DNA of 64,000 nt. It comes from Paracoccaceae bacterium (GTDB lineage: Bacteria > Pseudomonadota > Alphaproteobacteria > Rhodobacterales > Rhodobacteraceae). Each line of letters begins with the position of its first letter. Position 1 is the first letter of the stretch. Position numbers and translations under genes: made by a program. The DNA is taken from the NCBI GenBank assembly GCA_030066905.1, contig JASJAR010000022.1, positions 1 to 64,000 of the forward strand. Direction: 5' to 3'. Below the pieces are notes generated by a model that ran no database searches, was not told where the DNA came from, and saw only the letters and a list, made by a program, of their open reading frames with translations. This document shows positions 34,316-44,081 of this stretch, piece after piece.

Positions 34316-34369
34316 CGGAACCCTTCTCGGACCCCATGCGCCCTCGGATAACCCCGGGGGCTTTTTTTT
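34299..34369 (+). promoter_or_regulatory. Transcription attenuator ahead of the acetolactate synthase genes
   Basis: GGCGCATGGG (34299-34308), inside the leader reading frame, is perfectly complementary to CCCATGCGCC (34333-34342). The latter overlaps, by three bases, the 5' arm of a terminator stem, GCCCTCGG (34340-34347) pairing with CCGGGGGC (34354-34361), followed by eight T (34362-34369). A ribosome stalled on the Ile/Leu/Val codons leaves the first arm free, so the antiterminator forms and ilvB is transcribed. A ribosome that reaches the stop codon covers it, and the terminator forms. Confidence 0.85.
34340..34369 (+). terminator. Terminator arm of the ilv attenuator
   Basis: An 8-pair stem (GCCCTCGG / CCGGGGGC, one G-T pair) with a 6-base loop is followed by TTTTTTTT. 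It lies 42 bases before the ilvB start codon, so it can only act as a conditional terminator inside the leader. Confidence 0.85.
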
Positions 34370-34411
34370 GCGTAGCGCGGCGGAACAGACGACGGATCAG
34401 GTGGAAAGACG

Positions 34412-36208
<1,797 letters not shown>

Positions 36209-36216
36209 TGCCGCCC

Positions 36217-36235
36217 ATTGGCATATATTGCCAAT
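36217..36235. promoter_or_regulatory. Operator palindrome of the ParD/ParE-type pair
   Basis: ATTGGCATATATTGCCAAT is a perfect inverted repeat with 7-base arms and a TATAT centre that could be part of a -10 element. It lies 20 bases before the antitoxin start and just after the ilvB stop. Type II antitoxins commonly bind such sites to repress their own operon. Confidence 0.75.
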
Positions 36236-36255
36236 ACCCGCTTTGGAGAAAGCCC

Positions 36256-36507
36256 ATGCCCACCCGCAATGTTGTCCTGACCGATCATCAATCCGCCCTC
36301 ATCGACCGGCTGGTCGCCGAGGGGCGGTACCAGAATGCCTCCGAGGCGTTGCGGGAGGGGGTGCGGCTTCTTGAGGCGGAGGAGGCGGCGATTGCCGATC
36401 TGGCGCGTCGCGCCGACCGCGGTCTCGAAGAGATGCGATCCGGAGCAGGCGAAGAGGCCGGACCTGTTCTGGACAGGCTCTTCGGTGCACTCGACGAGGT
36501 GTCGTGA
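36256..36507 (+). CDS. ParD-like antitoxin (ribbon-helix-helix)
   Basis: An 83-residue protein starting MPTRNVVLTDHQSALIDRLV, the ribbon and first helix of a CopG/ParD RHH domain, then GRYQNASEALREGVRLLEAEEAA, the second helix and the hallmark YQNASE/ALREG of ParD. The C-terminal half is acidic and would wrap the toxin. GGAGAA lies upstream of the ATG. It overlaps the toxin gene by four bases (GTGA) and is preceded by an operator palindrome. It sits inside the ilv operon between the two synthase subunits. Confidence 0.88.
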   Translation: MPTRNVVLTDHQSALIDRLVAEGRYQNASEALREGVRLLEAEEAAIADLARRADRGLEEMRSGAGEEAGPVLDRLFGALDEVS

Positions 36508-36845
36508 CCAAGAGCCTTGTTCTGATGCCACAAGCCATTGAAAGTCTGGGCGATATCGCAGGTTGGACGATTGAGCGTTTTGGACAGCGTCAAGCGCTTG
36601 CCTACCGCGCGATCCTCGACTCGCGGTTTGCATCGGTGGCGAACGGCGTCGCAGCGCGCCGCCCGCTTTCTCAACTTACCGAACGGCCGGAACACGAGGA
36701 AGTACTGCTCGCCAGTGCCGGCCGCCACCTGATTATGTTCGTGGAGGACGCTGACAGTATCTACGTCCTAGACGTCGTGCACCAGCGACGCGACCTTTCG
36801 CGGCTCGCATTCCCGGACGACCCGGCCAACAAGGAAGCCCAATAG
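36504..36845 (+). CDS. ParE-like toxin (RelE/ParE superfamily)
   Basis: A 113-residue protein starting at GTG inside the antitoxin stop. The order is typical of ParE: a LMPQAIESLGDIAGWTIERFGQ helix pair, a central R-rich turn, PEHEEVLLASAGRHLIMFVEDAD and the terminal strand IYVLDVVHQRRDL. ParE toxins poison DNA gyrase, whereas RelE toxins cut mRNA; sequence cannot decide between them here, but pairing with ParD favours gyrase. Its stop is only three bases before the ilvH start codon, so the small subunit could be read from the TA promoter too. Confidence 0.87.
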   Translation: MTKSLVLMPQAIESLGDIAGWTIERFGQRQALAYRAILDSRFASVANGVAARRPLSQLTERPEHEEVLLASAGRHLIMFVEDADSIYVLDVVHQRRDLSRLAFPDDPANKEAQ

Positions 36846-36848
36846 TTC

Positions 36849-37415
36849 ATGTCCCCCCTCAAAATCAAAAAAGGCTCCTCGAAGCATTCGGCCTACGACC
36901 TCCGCGACCCCCATGCCGAGGCGCTCGAGACCCACACCCTGGCCGTCGTGGTCGACAACGAGGCCGGCGTCCTCGCCCGTGTCATCGGGCTCTTCTCGGG
37001 CCGGGGCTACAATATCGACAGCCTCACCGTGGCGGAGGTCGACCATACCGGACACACCTCGCGGATCACCATCGTGACCACCGGCACGCCGAGCGTCATC
37101 GAACAGATCAAGGCCCAGCTCGGCGGCATCGTGCCGGTCCACGAGGTCCACGACCTCACCGTCGAGGGCGCCTCGGTCGAGCGCGAACTGGGGCTCTTCA
37201 AGGTCGCAGGCAAAGGCGACGCGCGGGTCGAGGCGCTGCGGATCGCCGATATCTTCCGCGCCCGCGCTGTAGATACCTCGCTCGACAGCTTCATCTTCGA
37301 AATCACCGGCACGCCGGAAAAACTCGACGCATTCGCCGATCTCATGCGGCCCCTTGGCCTTGAGGAAGTGGCGCGCACCGGCGTGGCGGCCCTCGCCCGA
37401 AGTGCTCTGTCCTAA
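36849..37415 (+). CDS. ilvH: Acetolactate synthase small (regulatory) subunit
   Basis: A 188-residue regulatory subunit that activates the large subunit and confers valine feedback inhibition. The N-terminal ACT domain is clear: HTLAVVVDNEAGVLARVIGLF and GRGYNIDSLTVAEVD near residues 30-62. The C-terminal domain has ELGLFKVAGKGDARVEALR and AVDTSLDSFIFEITG. It lies downstream of ilvB, separated by the toxin-antitoxin pair, and is three bases past the toxin stop. Its 3' end overlaps the convergent hydroxylase gene by four bases. The symbol ilvN would be equally valid. Confidence 0.97.
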   Translation: MSPLKIKKGSSKHSAYDLRDPHAEALETHTLAVVVDNEAGVLARVIGLFSGRGYNIDSLTVAEVDHTGHTSRITIVTTGTPSVIEQIKAQLGGIVPVHEVHDLTVEGASVERELGLFKVAGKGDARVEALRIADIFRARAVDTSLDSFIFEITGTPEKLDAFADLMRPLGLEEVARTGVAALARSALS

Positions 37416-38023
37416 GCGCGTCGCTCGCGCAGGTCGGCAAGCGCCGCCCCGTCGGGCCGGTAACGCGGCGGCCGGGGCGCGCCGAAGATGGCATCGACGG
37501 CCCTCTTCACGCGCTTTCTCGGCGGCGGGATATGGACGAGGTCGGGGGCCGGGAAATCGACGAGCAGCACCACACGCGGCACGTCAGACCGGTTCCAGGC
37601 CTCGTGTTCGAGGCAATCGTCGAAGACGAAGGCCTCTCCCTCGATCCAGGGCCGGGTCTCCTCGGCGACCCGGAACGTCGCCCCTTCGGCGGATATCAAC
37701 GGCAGATGCAGCCGCAACACGCCTTCGGGCCCGCCGCGATGGGCCCGGATATGGGTCATCGGATCGAGCCGGGAAAACCCGGCCGTAAAGACACCGGGGA
37801 TCGTATCGAGAAGGGCCGAAGTCCGCGGGCAGGCCTCGCAATGGACGTCGAGGCGGATGCCCCAGGCATAGAGCCCGTAGACCGACCAGCCGAAGTTGTA
37901 GAGATGCCGCTCGACGTAAGGCAGAAACCCGTCCCCCCGCGCGGCGAGCATCTCCTCGCGGATCGTCTCCCAGTTCGCCTCGAAGGCACCGAGCCAGGGA
38001 AACAGCGTCTTGTCATAAAACAT
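37412..38023 (-). CDS. Aspartyl/asparaginyl beta-hydroxylase family protein
   Basis: A 203-residue cupin-fold, Fe(II)/2-oxoglutarate-dependent oxygenase of the AspH family. The core shows TSALLDTIPGVFTAGFSRLD, then the metal/2OG-binding RAHRGGPEGVLRLHLPL and FVFDDCLEHEAWN with the histidines of the HxD..H-like triad, then the RVVLLVDF strand. Such enzymes hydroxylate protein side chains or lipids such as the fatty acids of lipid A. Converges with ilvH with a 4-base overlap. A 57-residue gene is 10 bases upstream in the same direction, suggesting co-transcription. Confidence 0.85.
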   Translation of the reverse strand: MFYDKTLFPWLGAFEANWETIREEMLAARGDGFLPYVERHLYNFGWSVYGLYAWGIRLDVHCEACPRTSALLDTIPGVFTAGFSRLDPMTHIRAHRGGPEGVLRLHLPLISAEGATFRVAEETRPWIEGEAFVFDDCLEHEAWNRSDVPRVVLLVDFPAPDLVHIPPPRKRVKRAVDAIFGAPRPPRYRPDGAALADLRERRA

Positions 38024-38033
38024 CCGCGGACCC

Positions 38034-38207
38034 TCAGGGCAGACTGCGCAACAGGATGATCCCCAACGCCCGGGCCTTCGCCCTTGGCCCCCGGATCAGC
38101 GGCCAGGTCTTCCGGAAAAGCCCCCAGGCGGTAATCCCCGGGTCCTCGTCTGCCAGTGCCTTGAGCTTTCTGTCGGACGGCACACCCGACACGTTGGATC
38201 CATCCAT
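38034..38207 (-). CDS. 57-residue small protein upstream of the hydroxylase
   Basis: A short basic protein beginning MDGSNVSGVPSDRKLKALAD and ending RAKARALGIILLRSLP; its central helix GITAWGLFRKTWPLIRG is amphipathic. AAGGGTGG lies about 7 bases before the ATG, and a 19-base palindrome (38231-38249) lies upstream. Its stop is 10 bases before the hydroxylase start, so the two share a transcript. I do not recognise the family; it may be an adaptor or a regulator of the hydroxylase. Confidence 0.6.
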   Translation of the reverse strand: MDGSNVSGVPSDRKLKALADEDPGITAWGLFRKTWPLIRGPRAKARALGIILLRSLP

Positions 38208-38230
38208 CGCACCACCCTTCCTTCCGTTCG

Positions 38231-38249
38231 ATAAACTCAATGTGTTTAT
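38231..38249. promoter_or_regulatory. Palindrome upstream of the 57-aa gene and hydroxylase
   Basis: ATAAACTCAATGTGTTTAT has perfect 6-base arms around a 7-base centre and lies 24 bases upstream of the minus-strand start at 38207. It is A/T-rich in a GC-rich setting, as an operator or a promoter element would be. The binding protein is unknown. Confidence 0.5.
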
Positions 38250-38321
38250 TGACGCGGACGTCAGCAAATCCCTTGGCAGGTTTTTGCCGGATCGACGGCC
38301 CTCCATCGGCTCGACAGAGAA

Positions 38322-38341
38322 AGGGGCCCCGAAGGACCCCT
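38322..38341 (-). terminator. Hairpin likely ending the ImmA-side transcript
   Basis: On the minus strand, AGGGGTCC / GGGGCCCCT form an approximately 8-pair stem with a TTCG-type loop, followed by TTTCTC. It lies 235 bases past the ImmA/IrrE gene stop, in line with its direction of transcription. Confidence 0.55.
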
Positions 38342-38575
38342 AGTTTCGCTTGTCAGGCTCAGTGTTTGTACCGCCCGGTTTCTGCCTGCGGCCTGACCCG
38401 CGTCAGGGGCGAGCGCACCCGCCCCGTGTCCGTTGAAAGCTCCGGAGGAGCTTCCAACGAGCGGGATGGAGCAATTGGCGAAGCCAAATGCGGGTCCCGC
38501 CCGGTTTCGGAGGGGGCGCTGACGCCCCGCTTCTGTCTGAGTGGGAGGAACTACCGCGCCGCCCCACCCTGTTCT

Positions 38576-39133
38576 CTAACGGCCTTTCCTCAACCTGATC
38601 TTCAGGGCTTCGACTGAAACGCCGAACTTCCAAGCAATTGCCTGCAGGTCATCTCCGTGCATAGAAACCGCTGCCTGTAGGGCAGACTGCTCAAAGACTA
38701 TCGCCTCGACCCACTCGTTTGCTTCCCGCTCTTCGATGAGTTCCTCATCGGTCGCATAGAAATGATCGACTGAGGTCACCCCAGCCCTGTGCGCCTCGGG
38801 TTCAAGCGGATCGGTGTAGCGCGGGTGAAGATAGTAGTGGGCAATCTCGTGAAGAGCCGTCCACCGTTGACGTGTCCTTCGGTGGTTGGCATTGATGACT
38901 ATCTTCTTGCCCTTCGGTGCGAACGGCTCGTCGGTAAGGTATCCAGAGATTCCGTTGGGTAGATCGGTAAACTCGACTTCAAATCCAAGCGCACTTGCTA
39001 GAGACCCGACCGAAGGCGGCTGCCCGTCGTTCATGAAGTTGAAATTTCGAAGGGCATGTCGATCGTTCCCCTCTGCAACCGGTTCCAGAGCAGAGTTGAA
39101 CGTCCTGAAGCGTCGTTGATTTCTTAGCTGCAT
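38576..39133 (-). CDS. ImmA/IrrE family zinc metallo-endopeptidase
   Basis: A protease of about 185 residues. The HExxH zinc motif is in [19 protein letters not shown], and the acidic third ligand is in [14 protein letters not shown]. The early [14 protein letters not shown] is the usual ImmA start helix; a C-terminal [17 protein letters not shown] forms a helix-turn-helix-like end. ImmA proteases cleave repressors in mobile elements; stand-alone forms exist. The start is uncertain: 39133 (used), the MNDG start at 39034, or further upstream; all overlap or abut nrdJ. Base composition is visibly less GC-rich than the neighbours, a sign of transfer. Confidence 0.8.
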   Translation of the reverse strand: MQLRNQRRFRTFNSALEPVAEGNDRHALRNFNFMNDGQPPSVGSLASALGFEVEFTDLPNGISGYLTDEPFAPKGKKIVINANHRRTRQRWTALHEIAHYYLHPRYTDPLEPEAHRAGVTSVDHFYATDEELIEEREANEWVEAIVFEQSALQAAVSMHGDDLQAIAWKFGVSVEALKIRLRKGR

Positions 39134-42100
39134 CCGCTCGTCGCCCCGCAAGTGTTGCACTTCATGCAGGTCCCGTTCCGCACCAGCGTGTAGTTCCCGC
39201 ATTCCCCGCAGGGGTCGCCCTCATATCCTTGCATCTTCGCCTTGGTCGCGGCGTCGAGTTCCACGGTCGCCGCAGCGATGGCCGTGGTGGAGGTCGCCAC
39301 CACGGCCTCGCCCACCTCCGGGACGAGCGACGAGAGCGCGGCCGAGGGGTTGTCGCCGGCGAAGGCAATCGCTGCACCTGCCCCGCCGTTGAACACCGTC
39401 AGCTCCTGTGGCGCCCGCCCCCGGAGGTAGCCCGTCGAAACGACCTTTTTGAGGACCTCGACGGGGTCCGAACCGCTGGCTCCGGGAACCTCGGAGAAGT
39501 TCCGCTTGCCCTCTTCCTCGCCGCGCCCGAGGTCGTCGAAGGTGGGGCCTTCGGGCACGACATGGGCAAGATCGGTGCGGTCGAGATAGGACACCGCCAG
39601 TTCCCGGAACACATAGTCGAGGATCGAGGTCGCGGTCTTGATCGTCTCGTTCCCCTGCACCATCCCGGCAGGCTCGAATTTGGTGAAGGTGAAGGCGTCG
39701 ACGAATTCTTCGAGCGGCACGCCGTATTGCAGACCGACAGACACCGCGATGGCGAAGTTGTTCATCATCGCCCGGAAGCCGGCCCCTTCCTTGTGCATGT
39801 CGATGAAGATCTCGCCGAGTTGGCCGTCGGCATATTCCCCGGTGCGGAGATAGACCTTGTGGCCCCCGACGATGGCCTTCTGGGTGTAGCCCCGGCGCCG
39901 CTCGGGCAGCTTCTCGCGGCCCCTCGCGATCTCCTTGACGATCACCTTCTCGACGATCTTCTCGGCGAGCACGGCGGCCTTCTCGGGCACCGAACCGCTT
40001 TCGAGCACTTCGGCGGCCTCGTCGTCATCCTCGACGAGCGCGGCGGCGAGCGGCTGCGAGAGTTTCGAGCCGTCCCGGTAGAGCGCATTGGCCTTCACCC
40101 CGAGCGAGTGCGACAGCTCATAGGCGGCCTTGCAATCCTCGATGGTTGCATCATTGGGCATGTTGATCGTCTTCGAGATCGCGCCCGAGATGAAGCTTTG
40201 GGCGGCGGCCATCATCGTGATGTGGCTCTCGACCGAGAGGAACCGCTTGCCCTTCTTGCCGCAGGGGTTCGCGCAGTCGAAGACGCCGTAATGCTCTTCC
40301 TTGAGGAACGGAGCGCCTTCGAGGGTCATCGTCCCGCAGACATGGTCGTTCGCCGCGTCGATGTCCGCCTTCCTGAAACCAAGATGCTTCAACAGATCGA
40401 AGCTCGGGTCGCTGAGCTTCTCGGCAGGAATGCCCAGCGTCCCGGTGCAGAAATCCGCCCCCAACGTCCATTGGTTGAAGACGAAGCGGATGTCGAAGGC
40501 GCTCGGGAGCGCAGCTTCGATCTTCTCGATCTCCGCCGGCCCGAACCCGTGGCCGATGAGTGCCGTATGGGTGATGCCGGGCGCGTTGCCGAGGGTGCCG
40601 TGGCCGACGGCGTAGGAGATGATCTCCTCGATCTCCGAGCTCCGGTAGCCGAGCTTTTCAAGTGCGGCCGGCACCGACCGATTGATGATCTTGAAATATC
40701 CGCCTCCGGCGAGCTTTTTGAACTTCACGAGCGCGAAGTCGGGCTCGATCCCGGTGGTGTCGCAATCCATCACGAGCCCGATGGTGCCGGTCGGGGCGAT
40801 CACTGTGGCCTGGGCGTTCCGGTAGCCGTTTTTTTCGCCGAGGATGAGCGCCTCGTCCCAGGCCGCCCGCGCCATGTCGATCAGCGACTGGTCCGGGCAG
40901 CTTTCGGCGTCGAGTGCGACCGGGTTCACGTTCACCGCCTCATAGCCCTCGGTGGCCCCATGGGCCGCGCGCCGGTGGTTGCGGATCACCCGAAGCATGT
41001 GCTCGGCATTGCGCCCGTAGCCCGGGAAAGGCCCCAACTCGCCGGCCACCTCGGCCGAGGTCGCATAGGCCACCCCGGTCATGATCGCGGTCAGCGCCCC
41101 GCAAAGCGCCCGCCCCTCGTCGGAGTCGTAGGAATACCCCAAATTCATCAGGAGCCCGCCGATATTGGCGTAGCCGAGCCCCAGCGTGCGGAAGTCGTAG
41201 GAAAGCTGCGCGATTTCTTTCGACGGGAATTGCGCCATCATCACGGAGATTTCGAGCGTCAGCGTCCAGAGCCGGGTGGCATGGATGTACTCGTCCGCCT
41301 GAAACACCCCGTCTTTGAGGAACGTCAGGAGGTTCATCGAGGCGAGATTGCAGGCCGTGTCGTCGAGGAACATGTACTCCGAACAGGGGTTCGAGCCCCG
41401 GATCGGCCCGTTCTCAGGGCAGGTGTGCCAGGCATTGACCGTGTCGTGGTACTGGATGCCGGGGTCCGCACAGGCCCAGGCGGCATGGCCCACCTGCTCC
41501 CAAAGGTCCCGGGCGCTCACGGTTTTCGCGACCGACCCGTCGATCCGGTTGATGAGTTCCCAGGGCTTGTCCTCGCGCACGGCCTCAAGGAAGGCATCGG
41601 TCACGCGGATCGAGTTGTTCGAGTTCTGCCCCGAAACGGAGTTATAGGCTTCACTGTCCCAATCGGTGTCGTAGGTCGGGAATTCGATGCTGCCGTAGCC
41701 CTGACGCGCATAGTCGAGCACGCGCTTGACGTAGGTCTCCGGGATCGCGACCTTCTTCGCCGCCCGCACCGCATCCTTCAGAGCGGCGTTGACCTTGGGG
41801 TCGAACGCATCCGCCTCGGCCCCGTCCCAGGACCGGATCGCGAAGAAGATGTCGTTGAGCTTCGCCTCGTGCATCTTCGAGCCGGCGACGATGCTCGCCA
41901 CCTTCTGCTCCTCGATGACCTTCCAGTTGATGAAATCCTCGATATCGGGGTGGTCGGCATCGACGATCACCATCTTCGCCGCCCGGCGCGTGGTGCCGCC
42001 CGACTTGATCGCGCCCGCCGCCCGGTCCCCGATCTTGAGAAAGCCCATGAGCCCCGAGGACTTTCCGCCGCCCGAGAGCTTCTCGCCCTCGCCGCGCAGA

Positions 42101-42786
42101 GCCGAGAAGTTCGTGCCGGTGCCCGAGCCGTATTTGAACAGCCGCGCCTCGCGCACCCAGAGGTCCATGATCCCGCCTTCGTTGACGAGATCGTCCGCGC
42201 AGGACTGGATGAAGCAGGCGTGCGGCTGGGGGTGCTCATAGGCCGATTTCGACTTCGTGAGCTTGCCGGTCTTCCAATCCACATAGAAATGCCCCTGGGA
42301 CGGCCCGTCGATTCCGTAAGCCCAGTGAAGCCCGGTGTTGAACCATTGCGGGCTATTGGGCGCGGCCCGCTGGGTGGCGAGCATGAAGCGCATCTCGTCG
42401 AAATAGGCCTGCGCGTCTTCCTCGGACGAGAAGTAACCGCCCTTCCAGCCCCAATAAGTCCAGGCGCCGGCGAGCCGGTCGAAAACCTGCCGCGCCGATG
42501 TTTCGCCGCCGGTCTCGGCCCCCTCGGCGGCCACCTTCCGCTGGAGGAACTCCGGCACGCCCTTCTCGCGGACGGGCTTCAGGGCGCTCGGAACGCCGGC
42601 CTTGCGGAAATACTTCTGCGCGATGACGTCCGAGGCCACCTGGCTCCAGCTTGCGGGAACCTCGATCCCCTCAAGCTTGAAGACAATCGTCCCGTCCGGA
42701 TTGCGGATCTCCGACGTCGTCGTCGCGAACTCGATGCCTGCGTAGGCGTCCTGGCCTGCCTTGGTGAACCGCCGTTCGATCTTCAT
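39124..42786 (-). CDS. nrdJ: Adenosylcobalamin-dependent ribonucleotide reductase (class II)
   Basis: A 1220-residue enzyme that reduces ribonucleotides to deoxyribonucleotides using vitamin B12. The finger-loop/substrate blocks are [20 protein letters not shown] near residue 460 and, in the catalytic barrel, NACAxx-type and GTxG loops; the C-terminus carries the cysteine-rich redox tail [18 protein letters not shown]. Residues 700-1100 include the extra domain found in long NrdJ proteins. The start at 42786 is preferred because GGAGATGGGG precedes it. The 3' end overlaps the ImmA/IrrE gene. An NrdR box lies 180 bases upstream; the long leader is unexplained. Confidence 0.96.
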   Translation of the reverse strand: MKIERRFTKAGQDAYAGIEFATTTSEIRNPDGTIVFKLEGIEVPASWSQVASDVIAQKYFRKAGVPSALKPVREKGVPEFLQRKVAAEGAETGGETSARQVFDRLAGAWTYWGWKGGYFSSEEDAQAYFDEMRFMLATQRAAPNSPQWFNTGLHWAYGIDGPSQGHFYVDWKTGKLTKSKSAYEHPQPHACFIQSCADDLVNEGGIMDLWVREARLFKYGSGTGTNFSALRGEGEKLSGGGKSSGLMGFLKIGDRAAGAIKSGGTTRRAAKMVIVDADHPDIEDFINWKVIEEQKVASIVAGSKMHEAKLNDIFFAIRSWDGAEADAFDPKVNAALKDAVRAAKKVAIPETYVKRVLDYARQGYGSIEFPTYDTDWDSEAYNSVSGQNSNNSIRVTDAFLEAVREDKPWELINRIDGSVAKTVSARDLWEQVGHAAWACADPGIQYHDTVNAWHTCPENGPIRGSNPCSEYMFLDDTACNLASMNLLTFLKDGVFQADEYIHATRLWTLTLEISVMMAQFPSKEIAQLSYDFRTLGLGYANIGGLLMNLGYSYDSDEGRALCGALTAIMTGVAYATSAEVAGELGPFPGYGRNAEHMLRVIRNHRRAAHGATEGYEAVNVNPVALDAESCPDQSLIDMARAAWDEALILGEKNGYRNAQATVIAPTGTIGLVMDCDTTGIEPDFALVKFKKLAGGGYFKIINRSVPAALEKLGYRSSEIEEIISYAVGHGTLGNAPGITHTALIGHGFGPAEIEKIEAALPSAFDIRFVFNQWTLGADFCTGTLGIPAEKLSDPSFDLLKHLGFRKADIDAANDHVCGTMTLEGAPFLKEEHYGVFDCANPCGKKGKRFLSVESHITMMAAAQSFISGAISKTINMPNDATIEDCKAAYELSHSLGVKANALYRDGSKLSQPLAAALVEDDDEAAEVLESGSVPEKAAVLAEKIVEKVIVKEIARGREKLPERRRGYTQKAIVGGHKVYLRTGEYADGQLGEIFIDMHKEGAGFRAMMNNFAIAVSVGLQYGVPLEEFVDAFTFTKFEPAGMVQGNETIKTATSILDYVFRELAVSYLDRTDLAHVVPEGPTFDDLGRGEEEGKRNFSEVPGASGSDPVEVLKKVVSTGYLRGRAPQELTVFNGGAGAAIAFAGDNPSAALSSLVPEVGEAVVATSTTAIAAATVELDAATKAKMQGYEGDPCGECGNYTLVRNGTCMKCNTCGATSGCS

Positions 42787-43412
42787 TATGCCCCATCTCC
42801 GCGTTGTCCGCGGGGTCTCGTCTTTGTCGCGAGCCGCCGCTTGTTTCGTGCTGGCATGGCCGCCGGGCAAAAGACCTCCGCCCCGATGCAATGCACCGGT
42901 TCCGCACAGGGCACACAAACGGCGCCTGCCTCGTCGGTAAGGTTTTGCCTGGCGTCGCCGGCGCCACTATATCTAGTGGGTAGCCTGCCAGCTCACACAA
43001 CGTGACGTAGGAGGACACAAACCGTCAACGGAAAAATGTCACCTGGATGACAGAAAAATCCGTTGACCGGACCGGCGACATCTTGCAGCCGCCGTTAACC
43101 TTCGATTCATCCCCAGATCCTGCGGATAAGCGTCCCCGGCGTGCCGCGGGTCGTGTCGCAGTCGATTGCCTCGCCGGTGAAACGACTTAGCTGAGAGAGC
43201 TGGGCCAGAACCTGAGACCGGGCCCGGCGCAACTCGGCGTCGATCCGACCTGATGAGCGAAAAACGGCCGGCGGAATCTGCCTCCGCCACCCGGCGCTCC
43301 TGCGTCTCCGGTGCCACAGGGCGGACCGGTCGGCGCCGGTGCCGCGCCGGCGGGTGTCGCCGAAAGCGGGCCTCCCCCGGCGCCTACCAGATATGGTTGT
43401 CTTTTTGAGAAG
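42787..43412. other. nrdJ leader and gene-free interval
   Basis: A 626-base gap between nrdJ and tRNA-Pro (both minus strand). The NrdR box at 42964-42979 would place the promoter near there, leaving a transcribed leader of roughly 150 bases before nrdJ. I looked for a cobalamin riboswitch core (B12 box) in the leader and did not see one. From 42980 to 43412 there is no gene I can support. Confidence 0.6.
42964..42979. promoter_or_regulatory. NrdR box upstream of nrdJ
   Basis: CCACTATATCTAGTGG is a 16-base palindrome with one central mismatch pair and fits the NrdR consensus (ACAC-A/T-ATAT-A/T-GTGT type). NrdR is the ATP/dATP-sensing repressor of ribonucleotide reductase genes. Boxes usually occur in pairs 31-32 bases apart; a convincing second one is not visible (a weak CACAACGTG lies near 43000). 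Confidence 0.7.
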
Positions 43413-43489
43413 TGGTCGGGGCGGCGAGATTCGAACTCACGACCCCCTGTACCCAAAACAGGTGCGCTACCAGACTGCGCCACGCCCCG
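43413..43489 (-). tRNA. tRNA-Pro (anticodon UGG)
   Basis: A 77-base tRNA including an encoded CCA end. The acceptor stem is CGGGGCG / CGCCCCG, the D arm contains GGCGCAGTCTGGTAGCGCA, the anticodon stem-loop is CCTGT-TTTGGGT-ACAGG with anticodon TGG at positions 34-36, and the T arm contains GTTCGAATC. TGG reads CCA and, with wobble, other proline codons. It stands alone, not in an rRNA operon. Confidence 0.97.
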
Positions 43490-43619
43490 ACGCCTGCCTC
43501 TTAGCTCGAAGCGTGACGGCGCGAAAGCCCCTTCGTCCGGCCCGGCACCGCCCCGCCACAGGCACCGATCCTTCGTCCGGAAGCTCGCCCACCGACCCTT
43601 CCTGCGACAGGGCGCGGCG

Positions 43620-44081
43620 TCAGTCGCAGGGCCAGGCGGCCGCGTCGCCGGCAATCGACGGATGCCGCATCTCGACCCCCGGCGCGAGCCCCATCGCCCC
43701 GGCGAGCCCGCCATTGATCTCCAGGACGAACTTGATGCCGGGCCCCCCGTCGATCAGCGTCTCATCGAGGGGTACCGCGTTTTCATGCACCCGCAGGACG
43801 CGGCCGGTCTCGTCGGCGAAGATCATGTCGAGCGGGATGAGCGTGTTCCGCATCCAGAAGGTCGCGCGCTGCGGGGCCTCGTAGACGAAGAGCATGCCCG
43901 CGCCCATCGGCATCGTCTCGCGGTTCATCAGCCCCTGGCTGCGTTCGGCCGGCTCGTCGGCCACCTCGACACTAAAGCGCGCCGAGCCGAAATCGCCGCG
44001 CAGCTCGACCGTGCCGGGGTCGCAGGCAGCTGTCGCGGCGCCCGCCGACAGCGCGAGGGCCGCCAGTGCGGCGCGGATCAT
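43620..44081 (-). CDS. DUF192 family exported protein
   Basis: A 153-residue periplasmic protein with a signal peptide (MIRAALAALALSAGAATAA). The DUF192 core is visible: FSVEVADEPAERSQGLMNRE, then MPMGAGMLFVYEAPQRATFWM, RNTLIPLDMIFADETG and VLEINGGLAGAMGL. The MRNTLIPLDMIF block is diagnostic. The function is unknown. Its start overlaps the stop of the cold-shock gene upstream by four bases (ATGA), so the two are translationally coupled. Confidence 0.93.
   Translation of the reverse strand: MIRAALAALALSAGAATAACDPGTVELRGDFGSARFSVEVADEPAERSQGLMNRETMPMGAGMLFVYEAPQRATFWMRNTLIPLDMIFADETGRVLRVHENAVPLDETLIDGGPGIKFVLEINGGLAGAMGLAPGVEMRHPSIAGDAAAWPCD

Larger units (their letters stand above)
38208..38575. 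other. Gene-free, hairpin-rich interval
   Basis: A 368-base gap between the 57-residue gene and the ImmA/IrrE gene. It holds a palindrome (ATAAAC / GTTTAT, 38231-38249), a GGGG-rich terminator-like hairpin (38322-38341), then at least four short perfect hairpins in a row between 38392 and 38528: CCTGAC/GTCAGG, AAGCTCC/GGAGCTT, TTGGC/GCCAA and GGGGCG/CGCCCC. The motif CCGCCCGGTTTC occurs twice (near 38371 and 38498). No convincing ORF is visible. Confidence 0.55.

Noticed and set aside
42787-42963. Cobalamin riboswitch in the nrdJ leader
   Set aside because: The minus-strand leader was read for a B12-box-like core and its helices; none is visible. A covariance search would be needed to be certain.
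42990-43006. Second NrdR box beside the good one
   Set aside because: CACAACGTG has only the outer CAC/GTG and lacks the AT-rich centre, so it does not match the consensus.
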